Source of the DNA: Fremontodendron californicum
Lineage: Eukaryota; Streptophyta; Magnoliopsida; Malvales; Malvaceae
Assembly (NCBI GenBank): GCA_030761205.1
Contig: JAULJL010000025.1
Coordinates: 4,388,001-4,452,000, forward strand
DNA length: 64,000 nt
Direction: 5' to 3'
Under the pieces are notes generated by a model. That model searched no databases. It had not been told where the DNA came from and saw only the letters and a program-made list of their open reading frames with translations. Position 1 is the first letter of the stretch. Each line of letters opens with the position of its first letter. Both the position numbers and the translations under genes were made by a program. Below, piece after piece: positions 23,104 to 36,340 of the stretch.

Positions 23104-23852
23104 CGGTCGGGTTTTTTTTATCACAATATAGTTTTTTATTTTTTTAATTACCGAAATACCGATCATTCATTTTTAATTACCAAAATTTGCTCATTTTTTA
23201 ACCTGTTGGAAAATCGCCATGATCCATGGCGATTTCTCTTGTATATTTTGAAAAAAAAAATTAATTTAGATGTTGAAAAATCGCCATGGACCATAACGAT
23301 TTCTCAACCAATTTTTTAAAAATTAGAAAAACTATATTTTGTTTTAAATGAAGGGAAATCGCCACCAATGGTGCCGATTTCCCTTCATTAGTTCTTAAAC
23401 ATACTTTTTTCTTCAAAATATTAAATAATAAATATTAAATAAATATTAAATAATTTATAATTTTAAAAAATAAAAAATAAAAAAATTTATAAAATTTATA
23501 TATTTTATTTATTTTTATTTAAATTTAAATTTAAATTTAATTATAAAATATATAAATTTTTTTTAATATTTTAATATTTTTTTAATAGTTTTTTTTCTTA
23601 AACATCTTATGAAGAATTGTTGTTGGGTTTCCCAACTTTTGTTTTTTATTTTTTTAAAATTATTAAATAATAAAATTTAAATAATTTATAATTTTAAAAA
23701 TAAAATTTTAATAACATTTAATATTTAAATAACATAATTAAAAAAAATAACAATTTACAAAAATTTTAAGAATTATATTCGTAATGTCAATCGGATTCTT
23801 TCAACTTATATTCGTAATAAATGGACCTCCAAGAGAAAGGTCAATCAAAACA

Positions 23853-24224
23853 TTGTGGATTATACAGGAATGAAGGTCATAGCTAGACATATCCACGGGT
23901 CAGGTAGCCCACCCGTCCCGGTAAGCCCGGATCGTATTGGGCCTGGCTTGAACAAGTGTTTTTGTAATTCGGGCAGGTCAGCCTAGCCCGAATTATTATT
24001 TATTAAATAAAAAATATTTCTTATTTAAATTTAATTATAAAATATAAAAATATAAAAATGTATTTTTAACATTTTTTGAATAGTAAAACGGGCATTCAGG
24101 TCGGCCCGACCCGAAATGGGCTTGGGCAAGAGAAATAAAGCATTGTGGATTATGTAAGAATGAAGGTTATAGCTAGACCTATCCACGGCCAGGTAGCCCA
24201 CCCGGCAAACCCGGATGAGTCCTG
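23853..24224. repeat. direct repeat pair of about 80 bp, 290 bp apart
   Basis: CATTGTGGATTATACAGGAA... at 23853-23930 and CATTGTGGATTATGTAAGAA... at 24142-24224 share the order AATGAAGGT, ATAGCTAGAC, ATCCACGG, CAGGTAGCCCACCCG. The segment between them holds GGCCCGACCCGAAATGGGC-type sequence. Confidence 0.75.
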
Positions 24225-24745
24225 ATGTACCAGATTGATAAGGACATTTTCGACGTCTATGACTAGAGGTGTCCATGGGCAGGCCGGGATGAGACTCGAA
24301 ATTTTTTTATTTCCCTTGCCCAAGCCCAAAAATAAAAATTACATAATGTATAATTTTAAAAAATTAAAAATTATAAAATTATAAAATTTAAATAATAAAA
24401 TTTTTAAAAATTATATAGATTTTTATATAAATATTAAAAATTATATATATTTTATAATTAAAGTTAAATAAAAAATATTTTTTATTTAATAAATAGTAAT
24501 TCGGGCTAGACCGGACCGGCCCGAATTACAAAAGCATTTGTCTCAGCCTAGCCCAATATATATAAATATTAATTTAAAAATATTTTTTTAATAGTGAAAC
24601 GGGCTATCAGGCCGACCCGATCGTGGCCCAAAATGGGGCAAGCAAAATAAAAAAATTTCGGGCCTTGGCCCAGCCCATGGACACCTCTAGTCATAGTCGT
24701 CGAAAATGTCCTTATCAATCTGGTATATCGGGAGAGAGTTCGCAT
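24215..24745. mobile_element. inner inverted-repeat element with GGTGTCCATGGGC ends
   Basis: Left ACCAGATTGATAAGGACATT, then TCGACGTCTATGACTAGAGG and TGTCCATGGGC, is mirrored on the right as GCCCATGGACA, CCTCTAGTCATAGTCGTCGA and AATGTCCTTATCAATCTGGT. The interior has GGGCTAGACCGGACCGGCCC and TTCGGGCC blocks typical of MITEs with GGCCCGA-rich subterminal repeats. A related sequence is at 61090-61388. Confidence 0.7.
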
Positions 24746-24958
24746 AAACAATAATACTGTTATACATATGTTGCCAGAAAATACGTTTCACTATTAAAAA
24801 AATATTAAAATATTATATATTTTATAATTAAATTTAAATAAAAAAATTATTTTTTAAAATTATAAATTATATAATTTTTATTTAAAATTTATTATTTAAT
24901 ATTTTGAAAAAAAAATGTTTAAGAACTAATGAAGGGAAATCGCCACTATGGTGGCGAT

Positions 24959-25643
24959 TAGGGCTGTAATCGAGCCGAGCCCTAATAGTGAGAAGCTCGA
25001 GCTCGATTCGAAACTCGTGGCTTGAAACTCGACTCGAACTAGATCGAGTATCATTTTTTAAGCTCGAGCTCAGCTCGAGATAAAATCGAACTATTCGAGC
25101 TCGCTCGATTAGGCTCGATTTTCATATTCGAGCTCGAGCTTGAATTAACTTTTTTCATTTACAAATTTTTATATTAATTAAATTTATAAATAATGAAATT
25201 TCTTCAATGGTATAATAACCATACAATGAAGAAATTACTAAAAAGCAAAACAAATTTTAACATACTAGATCTAGAAAGACAAAAATCAAATAGCAAAAAT
25301 AATAAACAAAGTAAAAGAATACCGAAAATTACATTAGCAGCAAAACCCATATTCACTCCTCAATCTTCATGTGATGACGAGGCTATGAGATGAAAAATCT
25401 TGTTGTGATGACGAGGCTATGAGATGAAAATGCAAGAAATGAAGCAGCAAGTGAGAGTTGGGGAGAAGTCGAGAAGTCGAAGGTAGAGGTTGGGATTGGG
25501 ATTGGGTTCAGTGGGAGTGGGAGTAGGAGAGGGAGAGGGAGATAAGGGAGGAACTGGTGGAGTTGGGAGGGGAGGGGAGAAAGCGGCGCACATGTGAGAG
25601 AGGAAGAAAAATTAGGTTTAAAATTAGGTAATAGGGTTTTTAA

Positions 25644-25678
<35 letters not shown>

Positions 25679-25876
25679 GGGTAAAATGGTAAATTTATAA
25701 TTAAAAATAAAAAAACTCGATTAGGCTCACGAGCTACTCGAATCGGGTATTAGGATACTCGAACTCGGCTCGCTCAATAGCTCGAGCTCGGCTCGACAAT
25801 GATCGAGCCGAATTCAAATTTTTTTCGAGCCGAACTCGAGTAGCTTGCGAGCACAAGTGTCTCATTTACATTTCTA
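24959..25876. mobile_element. hAT-type non-autonomous transposon inserted in the foldback arm
   Basis: Exact 8-bp target duplication GTGGCGAT at 24951-24958 and 25877-25884. Ends TAGGGCTGTAA and (reversed) TAGAAATGTAA. Subterminal regions on both sides are dense in CTCGAGCTCG and GGCTCG motifs, as in plant hAT elements. It interrupts the foldback motif AAATCGCCACTATGGTGGCGAT, so it is younger than that structure. The interior has a TA run (25649-25676), a GGGAGAGGGAG purine tract and a tandem duplication of GTGATGACGAGGCTATGAGA (25371 and 25407). The 66-codon ORF at 25193 is not recognised. Confidence 0.88.
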
Positions 25877-26147
25877 GTGGCGATTTCCCTTCATTTAAAA
25901 CAAAAGATAGTTTTCATAATTTTAAAAAAAATGGTTGGGAAATCGCCATGGCCCATGGCGATTTCCCAACATCTAAATTATTCTTTTTTTTTTCAACATA
26001 TACAAGAAAAATCGTTATATGCCATGGCGATTTTCCAACAGGTTAAAAAATAAGTGGATTTTAGTAATTAAAAATGAATGATTGGTATTTTGGTAATTAA
26101 AAAATAAAAAGCTATATTGAGATAAAAAAAAAAAAAAAACCCTCCGA

Positions 26148-26305
26148 ATCAAACATGTATTATATCAATAAATAAGAGAATAGTGTAGAAGAAAACAACC
26201 TAATCCAAAGAATTAGATGCAGACTCATTAATTTTGCATCATTGAGAAACTACATGTATTATTTTGATTTGAACAAACCATTTTGTCTGTAATATTAAGT
26301 TGAAA
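26148..26305. other. short spacer between the foldback element and the minus-strand Helitron
   Basis: No feature recognised. Confidence 0.5.
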
Positions 26306-28126
26306 CTAGTTTTTGGCCTGTGCGATGCACGGATTTTTAATATTCACAATAATATTAAATTGATATATTGTTTTTGCTATAGTTTCTTTTATTCAAAATT
26401 TTATTATTTAACAATAGATATTTTTTGTTTATTCTGTTTGTTTATCTCATTAAGATCAAATATTTATACTTTTGTTATTTTTTTTTAGGCAAAAGTATTG
26501 AAAATTTGATAAAATTGAAGATATCATAAAGATTTAAATTCGAAATTTGTCTATCTCAATATATAGTTTGTAATAATTATATCAAGTAAATTCAAGTTGA
26601 TTTAATCATCACAAATAATGTCAAACTTATTAAATTTTTCAATGGCTTCACTTTTCCTCTAATAATTTTATTGTTGAGTTTTAAGAGCCATTATGAATTT
26701 CAAATTTAATAATATTTTTTGAATTAAAATATAATTTTAACTTATGATTCAATAAACCAAATTTGTACACTTGTTGATTTTTTTGTTGCTCATTTATATA
26801 AATATATCCAACCAAAGTCTTAGATGACAAATGCTTAAATCTTGGCTTCAAAAATTTGCCCAACTTAAGCACGAAATTTTGTATTTGTCAAGAATTGGGA
26901 AAATCTACTCCTTTGTCACAATTATGTATAAAAAAAAAAAACATTCATTTATAAAATTAATTCTATTTAAGTCCAAGAAAGCTTTTGAATCTTTTTTACA
27001 CTGATGAAGCATTATAATGTAAAAAAGAAATATAAACTTTTCAACATATATACTTATTTTTGTTTTTCATTTGAAAGGAAAAATTCAAAACAATTACTCA
27101 TTGAACCAATAAAATGCATACACATATATATCATTGAATCAAATGTTGACGTACAAAATTTTGTTTCCTTTTCATCAAGATATCAAAACATGTCAATGTC
27201 ATTGGTGGTCTTTTTAATTATCATAACAAACATAGAGAAAGAAAGGAAAAATAAATAGTAATAATTCTTAAGAAATCAAATTATTTTTTGACGAAAATCC
27301 ATAAATTTATAGTTATGATCAATCCATAAAAAAGATTAAAGTTAATTATAATAAGAAATGAAGAACAATTTGAGACGAAATTAAAGTAAGAAAATTAGTA
27401 TTATTACTATTTATTAGTTGAATTTTTATTCGAATATCAAAATTATAATGTAAACAGAATTATCAATCAACTGTAACGAAAAATAATATATAAAAGTATA
27501 CTTCTAATAAATATATAAAGAATCCTAAAACACACAAAAAAAAATCTAGAAAAATTCTCCTATACATATATATTATTTTTGGAATGTTTTTGAAGTAGAG
27601 ATCAAACTTTCATTAATGAAATTATTGGAAGTTACAATAAGAAGCAATAATATGTTGCATATAATATTATTTGGGCAGTCTTCTATCAATGCTTATCTTC
27701 AATCACGTTCACCAATTTTTTCAGGTTTGTTTCAAGTTACATTATTAAAAGGTTTTCTTCTCCATTCTAACTTCCTTCACCAATTGTCCAACCAAAGAGG
27801 TCTGGAGTTTTCGAATAATCTGTTGATAATCCCCAATGTGTCTCCTTAATTAAAGTAGAATCTTTGTGAGGCCTATATTTCATGAAAAAAAAAAAATTGA
27901 TTATTTCATGATAAAATTAAAATATATAAGAAAATATCAATAGAGGATTAAATTATAAAAAAAACAAAACAAAACAAAAGAAAAGAAACGTAATAACAAA
28001 ACTTGCACAAATGAATTGCATTGAATTGGAATTAGTATGCAATATTCAAAAATTATGTATTTATAATAGGTTCAATAGACATAATAATAAATACAATTAA
28101 TAAGGACAATTATTTTCTTTTGAAAT

Positions 28127-31100
28127 AATTGTAGGAAAAGAGACATTGACTCAAAGTAATATGGCAATTAAAATATAAATTTAATTTTGAAAGTATTTAA
28201 ATACGGAAGGATATTAAAATATGCTTAAATTAAGGCATGAAAAACTCGCATATCACTTTAAAAAATCAGAATTTATTCTATAATTTAAATTACTGTCTTC
28301 TTAAAAATATATAGAAAGACAATTAATTTTTTATTTGTTTCTTTCTATATAAAAAATAAGTCAATTAAAAATATAAAAATAAATAAATAAAATTTATTAT
28401 ATGAAATGAAATATTTTAAATTTAAATCAAATCAAATTAAATCAAAATAATTAAATGAAGAACACATGACATTTATTCAAGACTGTACACGTGTCAAAAG
28501 AATAGACTGTCAACATTAAATTTTTTCCTTTTTTTTTTCTTTTTTTTGCCAAAAACTTTGGCTTTTATATAAGATGTATATAAGATATATAAGATTAAAA
28601 AAATCCTAAAATCTCCCTATTAATATGAAAAATAAAATCAATTTTAAATTTAAATAGGATTCATTGTAATTATCTTTTCTTGATTTAAATAGAAAGAAAA
28701 TAATACAAATCAAAATAGATTTTTATATACTATAGATTTAGATACATAAAAGTTATAATTTCTTTTTTAACGCAATTGGTGGGTGATTAATTAATAATTG
28801 TATCTTAAAATAAATTATTTTAAATTAGTCAACTTGTCAAAGTATATAGTAAATTGTAGATTTAATTTTGATAATCAATTAATGTAAAAATTTTAATTGA
28901 TTAATGAGTATATGACATAGCATCAATTTAGATAGTCCACGTGTTAAAAAAATAGACTGTCCACATAGGATTTTTTTCTTTTTTTGCCAAAGGCTTTGAT
29001 TTTTATATATTTATATAAGATTATTATATTTTAAAATAATTGTAGGAAAAGAGACATTGACTCAAAGTAATATGGCAATTAAAATATAAATTTAATTTTG
29101 AAAGTATTTAAATACAGAAGGATATTTAATATTTTAAAACATGCTTAAATTAAGGCCTGAAAAACTCGCACATCACTTTAAAAATCGGAATTTATTCTAC
29201 AATTTAAATTACTGTCATCTTAAAAATATATAGAAAGACAATTAATTTTTTATTTGTTTCTTTCTATATAAAAAAAAGTAAATTAAAAATATAAAAATAA
29301 AATTTATCATATGAAATGAAATATTTTAAATTTTAAATCAAATCAAATTAAATCAAAATAATTAAATGCACGACACATGATATTTATTCAAGAATGTACA
29401 CGAGTCAAAAGAATAGATTGTCCACATTTTTCTTTTTCCCTTTTGTGCCAAAAGCTTTGGCTTTGATATTAACATATATAAGATTAAAAAATCCTAAAAT
29501 CACCATATTAATCTAGAAAATAAAATCAATTTTAAATCTAAATAGGATTCATTGTAATTATCTTTTCCTGATTTAAATAGAAAAAAATAATACAAATCAA
29601 AAGTAGATTTTTATATACTATAGATTTAGACACATAAAAATTATAATTTATTTTTTAACGTAATTGGTGGGTGATTAATTAAGAATTATATCTTAAAATA
29701 AATTACTTTAAATTAGTCAACTTGTCAAAGTATATAGTAAATGGTAGATTTAATTTTGGTAGTCAATTAATGTAAAAGTTTTAATTGATTAGTGAGTATA
29801 TGATATACTATCAATTTAGGTAGTCCACGTGTCAAGAGAATAGACAATCCACACTGGATTTTTTCTTTTTTTGCCAAAGATTTTGGTTTTTATATATTTA
29901 TATAAGATTAAAAAATCCTTAAAATCTTCCAATTAATATGAATAATAAAATCAATTTTAAATCTAAATAGGATTAATTGTAATTCTCTTTTCTTGATTTA
30001 AATAGAAAGAAGATAATACAAATCAAAGTAGATTTTTATTACTATAGATTTAGAGACATAAAAGTTATAATTTATTTTTTAACGTAATTGGTAGGTAATT
30101 AATTAAGAAATGTATCTTAAAATAAATTACTTTAAATTAGTCAACTTGTCAAAGTATATAGTAAATGGTAGATTTAATTTTGGTAATCAATTAATGTAAA
30201 AGTTTTAGTTGATTAATAAGTATATGATATAGAATCAACTTAGGTAATCCACGTCACAAAAGAATAGACAATCCACACATAATTTTTTTTATTTTTTGCC
30301 AAAGGTTTTGGTTTTTATATATTTATATAAGATATATAACATTAAAAAATCCTTAAAATCTTCCTATTAATATGAAAAATAAAATCAATTTTAAATCTAA
30401 ATAGGATTCATTGTAATTCTATTTTCTTGATTTAAATAGAAAGAAAATAATACAAATCAAAGTAGATTTTTATTTACTATAGATTTAGACACATAAAAGT
30501 TATAATTTATTTTTTAACGTAATTGGTGGGTGATTAACTAAGAATTTTATCTTAAAATAAATTACTTTAAATTAGTCAACTTGTCAAAGTATATAGTAAA
30601 TGCAAGATTTAATTTTGGTAGTCAATTAATGTAAAAGTTTTATTGATTAATGAGTATATGATATAGTATCAATTTAGGTAGTCCATGTGTCAAAAGAATA
30701 GACAGTCCACACAGGATTTTTTCTTTTTTTACCAAAGGTTTTGGTTTTTATATATTTATATAAGATATATAAGATTAAAAAATCCTTAAAATCTTCCTAT
30801 TAATATGAATAATAAAATCAATTTTAAATTTAAATAGGATTCATTGTAATTCTATTTTCTTGATTAAATAGAAAGAAGATAATACAAATCAAAGTAGATT
30901 TTTATTTACTATAGATTTAGACACATAAAAGTTATAATTTATTTTTTAACGTAATTGGTGGGTGATTAATTAAGAATTTTATCTTAAAATAAATTAATTT
31001 AAATTAGTTAACTTGTCAAAGTATATAGTAAATGCAAGATTTAATTTTGGTAGTCAATTGATGTAAAAGTTTTAATTGATTAATGAGTATACGACATAAC

Positions 31101-32489
31101 ATAAATTTAGGTAGTCCACATGTCAAAAGAATAGACTATCCACATAGAATTTTTTTATTTTTTTGCTAAAGGTTTTGGTTTTTATATATTTATATAAGAT
31201 ATATAAGATTAAACAATCCTTAAAATCTCCCTATTAATATGAAAAATAAAATCAATTTTAAATTTAAATAGGATTCATTGTAATTCTCTTTTCTTGATTT
31301 AAATAGAAAGAAAATAATACAAATCAAAGTAGATTTTTATATACTATAGATTTAGACACATAAAAATTATAATTTATTTTTTAACGTATTTTGTGGGTGA
31401 TTAATTAAGAATTGTATCTTAAAATAAATTACTTTAAATTAGTCAACTTGTCAAAGTATATAGTAAATGGTAGATTTAATTTTGGTAGTCAATTAATGTA
31501 AAAGTTTTAATTGATTAATGAGTATATGATATAACATCAATTTAGGTAGTCCACATGTCATAAGAATAGACTGTCCACAAAGGATTTTTTTTTTTGCCAA
31601 AGACTTTGGCTTTTTATATATTTATATAAGATATATAAGATTAAAAAAATCCTAAAAGCTCCCTATTAATATAGAAAATAAAAACAATTTTAAATCTAAA
31701 TAGAATTCATTGTAATTCTCTTTTCTTGATTTAAAAAAAATACAAATCAAAGTAGATTTTTATATACTATAGATTTAGACACATAAAAGTTATAATTTAT
31801 TTTTTAACGTAATTGATGGGTGATTAATTAAGAATTGTATCTTAAAATAAATTACTTTAAATTAGTCAATTTGTCAAAGTATATAGTAAATGGTAGATTT
31901 AATTTTGGTAGTCAATTAAAGTAAATTTTAAATTGATTAATGAGTATATGACATAACATCAATTTAGGTAGTTCACGTGTCAAAAGAATAAACTGTCCAC
32001 ATAAGATTTTTTCTTTTTTTGTCGAAGGCTTTGGTTTTTATATATTTATATAAGATATATAAGATTAAAAAATGCTTAAAATCTCCCTATTAATACGGAC
32101 AATAAAATCAATTTTACATCTAAATAGAATTCATAGTAATTTTTTTTTTTTTGCTTTAAATAGAAAAAAGATAATACAAATCAAAAAAGATTTTTATATA
32201 CTAATGATTTAGACACATAAAAGTTATAATTTATTTTTTAACGTAATTGGGGGGTGATTAATTAAGAATTGTATCTTAAAATAAATTAATTTAAATTAGT
32301 TAACTTTTCAAAATATATAGTAAATGGTAGATTTAATTTTGGTAGTCAATTAATGTAAAAATTATAATTGATCAATAAGTATATGACATAACTTCAATTT
32401 AGGTAATCCACGTGTCAAAATAAATGACTGTCCACCTATGATTTTTTTCTTTTTTTTTTGGCCGAAGGCTTTGGCTTTTATATATTCAC

Positions 32490-32546
<57 letters not shown>

Positions 32547-35500
32547 AAAGATATATAAGATTAAAACATCCTTAAAATCTTCCTATTAATATGGAAAATA
32601 AACTTAATTTTAAATCTAAATAGGATTCATTGTAATTCCCTTTTCTTGATTTAAATAGAAAAAAGATAATACAAATCAAAGTAGATTTTTAATACTATAG
32701 ATTTAGACATATAAAAGTTATAATTTATTTTTTAACGTAATTGGTGGGTGATTAATTAAGAATTGTATCTTAAAATAAATTACTTTAAATTAGTCAACTT
32801 GTAAATGGTAGATTTAATTTTTTTAGTCAATTAATTTAAAAGTTTTAATTGATTAATGAGTATATGACATAGCATCAATTTAGGTAGTTCACGTATCAAA
32901 AGAATAGACTGTCCAAATATGATTTTTTTCCTTTTTTTCCAAAGGCTTTGGTTTTTATATATTTATATAAGATTAAAAAATCCTTAAAATCTCCATATTA
33001 ATATGAAAAATAAAATCAATTTTAAATCTAAATAGGATTCATTGTAATTCTCTTTTCTTGATTTAAATTGAAAGAAGATAATACATATCAAATTAGATTT
33101 TTATATACTATAGATTTAGATACATAAAAGTTATAATTTATTTTTTGACGTAATTGGTGGGTGATTAATTAAGAATTGTATCTTAAAATAAATTACTTTA
33201 AATTAATCAACTTGTCAAAGTATATAGTAAATGGTAGATTTAATTTTGGTAGTCAATTAATGTAAAATTTTTAATTGATTAATGAGTATATGACATAACA
33301 TCAATTTAGGTAGTTCACGTGTCAGAAAAATAGACTATCCATATAGAATTTTTTCCTTTTTTTCCAAAGGCTTTGGTTTTTATATATTTATATAAGATAT
33401 ATAAGATTAAAAAATCCTTAAAATATCCTTATTAATATGGAAAATAAAATCAATTTTAAATCTAAATATTATTCATTGTAATTCTCTTTTCTTGATTTAA
33501 ATAGAAAGAAGATAATACAAATCAAAGTAGATTTTTATATACTATAGATTTAGACACATAAAAGTTATAATTTATTTTTTAACTTAATTAGTGGGTTATT
33601 AATTAAGAATTGTATCTTAAAATAAATTATCTTAAATTAGTCAACTTGTCAAAGTATATAGTAAATGGTATATTTAATTTTGGTAGTCAATAATGTAAAA
33701 ATTTTAATTGATTAATGAGTATATGAAATAACATCAATTTAGATAGTTCACGTGTCAAAATAATAGACTGTCCGCATAATATTTTTTTTATTTTTATTTT
33801 TGCTAAAGGGTTTGGCTTTTATATATTTATATAAGATATATATATATATATAAGATATATAAGATTAAAAAAATCTTAAAATCTCACTCTTAATATAGAA
33901 AATAAAATCAAGTTTAGATCTAAATAGGATTCCTTGTAATTCTCTTTTCTTGATTTAAATAGAAAGAAAATAATACAAATCGAAATAAATTTTTATATAC
34001 TATAAATTTAGACACATAAAAGTTATAATTTTTTTTAACGTAATTGGTAGGTGATTAATTAAGAATTGTATCTTAAAATAAAGTACTTTAAATTAGTCAA
34101 CTTGTCAAAGTATATAGTAAATGGTAGATTTAATTTTGGTAGTCAATTAATGTAAAAGTTTTAATTGATTAATGTGTATATGACATAGCATCAATTTAGG
34201 TAGTTCACGTGTCAAAAAAATAGACTGTCCACATAAGATTTTTTCTCTTTTTGCCAAAGGCTTTGGTTTTTATATATTTATATAAGATATATAAGATTCA
34301 AAAATCAGTAAAATCTCCTTATTAATATGGAAAATAAAATCAATTTTAAATCTAAATAGGATTTATTGTAATTCTTTTTTCTTGATTTAAATAGAAAGAA
34401 GATTATACAAATCAAAGTATATTTTTATATATTATAGACTTAGACACATAAAAGTTGTAATTTATTTTTTAACGTAATTGATGGATGATTAATTAAGAAT
34501 TGTATCTTAAAATAAATTACTTTAAATTAGTCAATTTGTCAAAGTATATAGTAAATGATAGATTTAATTTTGGTAGTCAATTAATGTAAAAGTTTTAATT
34601 GATTAATGAGTATATGACATAGCATCAATTTAGGTAGTCTACGTGTCAAAATAATAGACTGTCCACATAGGATTTTTTTCTTTTTTTTTTTTGCCAAAGG
34701 CTTTGGTTTTTTATATATTTATATAAGATTAAAAAATCCTAAAATCTCCCTATTAATATAGAAAATAATCAATTATCTAATTAGGATTCATTGTAATTCT
34801 CTTTTCTTGATTTAAATAAAAAGAAAATAATACAAATCAAAGTAGATTTTTATATACTATAGATTTAGACAAAAGTTATAATTTCTTTTTAACGTAATTG
34901 GTGGGTGATTAATTAAGAATTGTATCTTAAAATAAATTACTTTAAATTAGTCAACTTATCAAAGTATATAGTAAATGGTTGATTTAATTTTGGTAGTCAG
35001 TTAATGTAAAAATTTTAATTGAATAATGAGTATATGACATAACATCAATTTAGGTAGTCCACATGTCAAAAGAATAAACTGTCCACATATGATTTTTTTC
35101 TTTTTTTTTTTGCCAAAGACTTTAGTTTTTATATATTTATATAAGATATATAAGATTAAAAAAAAATTCCTAAAATCTCCTTATTAATATAGAAAATAAA
35201 ATCAATTATCTAAATAGGATTCATTGTAATTCTTTTTTCTTGATTTAAATAAAAAGAAAATAATACATATCAAAGTAGATTTTTATATACTATAGATTTA
35301 GACACATAAAATTTATAATTTCTTTTTTAACGTAATTGGTGGGTGATTAATTAAGAATTGTATCTTAAAATAAATTACTTTAAATTTGTCAACTTGTCAA
35401 AGTATATAGTAAATGGTAGATTTAATTTTGTTAGTCAATTAATGTAAATGTTTTAATTGATTAATGAGTATATAACATAGCATCAATTTAGGTAGTCCAC

Positions 35501-36340
35501 GTGTCAAAAGAATAGACAGTCCACACATGAATTTTTTTTTTTTTTGCCAAAGATTTTTTTATATATTTATATAAGATATATAAGATTAAAAAATCCTTAA
35601 AATCTCCCTATTAATATGGAAAATAAAATCAATTTTAAATCTAAATAGGATTCATTGTAATTCTCTTTTCTTGATTTAAATAGAAAGAAGATAATACAAA
35701 TCAAAGTAGATTTTTATATACTATACATTTAGACATATAAATGTTATAATTTATTTTTTAACGTTATTGGTGGGTGATTAATTAAGAATTGTATCTTAAA
35801 ATAAATTACTTTAAATTAGTATACTTGTCAAAATATATAGTAAATGACAGATTTAATTTTGGTAGTCAATTAATGTAAAATTTTTAATTGACTAATGAGT
35901 ATATGACATAGCATCAATTTAGATAGTCCATGTGTCAAAATAATAGACTGTCCACATAGGATTTTTTTTTTTTTTTGCCAAAGGCTTTGAATTTTATATA
36001 TTTATATAAGATATATATATGATTAAAAAATCCTTAAAATCTCCCTATTAATATGAAAAATAAAATCAATTTTAAATCTAAATAGGATTCTTTGTAATTC
36101 TCTTTTCTTGATTTAAATAGAAAGAAGATAATACAAATCAAAGTATATTTTATATACTATTGATTTAGACATATAAAATTTATAATTTATTTTTTAACAT
36201 AATTGGTGGGTGATTAATTAAGAATTGTATTTGAAAATAAATTACTTTAAATTAGTCAACTTGTCAAAGTATATAGTAAATGGTAGATTAATTTTGGTAG
36301 TCAATTAATGTAAAAGTTTTAATTGATTAATGAGTTTATG
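28127..36340. repeat. satellite-like tandem array, about 18 units of roughly 430 bp
   Basis: The anchor GCCAAAGGCTTTGG (with variants) falls at 28548, 28986, 29447, 29873, 30298, 30731, 31165, 31596, 32021, 32461, 32939, 33363, 33802, 34253, 34693, 35112, 35546 and 35977. Most steps are 419-440 bp, with 450-478 where TA runs have expanded. Each unit runs through AATAGGATTCATTGTAATTC, ATACTATAGATTTAGACACA, AACGTAATTGGTGGGTGATT, AGTCAACTTGTCAAAGTATA and a CCACGTGTCAAAAGAATAGA block. The first ~1.3 kb is composite: a distinct A unit (28127-28547 and 29036-29446, with ATTGTAGGAAAAGAGACATT) alternates with the main B unit, after which only B is repeated. Confidence 0.93.
32489..32546. repeat. TA-rich microsatellite inside a satellite unit
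   Basis: Interrupted (TA)n stretch that accounts for the longer spacing (478 bp) of this repeat unit. Confidence 0.85.

Larger units (their letters stand above)
23104..26147. mobile_element. 3-kb foldback (long inverted repeat) element, type unassigned
   Basis: The left arm 23104-23600 and the right arm 26147-24780 (less the hAT insertion at 24959-25876) are inverted copies. Both carry TTTTTATCNCAATATAG near the end, then AATTACCGAAATACC-type sequence, AACCTGTTGGAAAATCGCCA, TTAGATGTTG and AATGAAGGGAAATCGCCA in the same order. The arms also contain short perfect palindromes such as AAATCGCCATGG with CCATGGCGATTT. The middle (about 23850-24745) is another nest of inverted repeats. No transposase seen. 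I could not find a convincing target duplication, so it may be a foldback transposon, a Mutator-like derivative, or two inverted copies of one repeat. Confidence 0.65.

Noticed and set aside
25193..25393. 66-codon Lys/Asn-rich ORF inside the hAT element
   Set aside because: No match to a hAT transposase or any family I know; composition follows the AT-rich DNA, and a short tandem duplication covers its end.
23104..26147. Possible endogenous pararetrovirus because of the long repeats
   Set aside because: No reverse transcriptase, movement-protein or coat-protein motif in any frame. The structure is made only of inverted repeats and MITEs.
28127..36340. Regular array reminiscent of CRISPR
   Set aside because: The whole ~430-bp unit is repeated with no unique spacers, and the host is a plant. 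It is a satellite or Helitron-derived tandem repeat.
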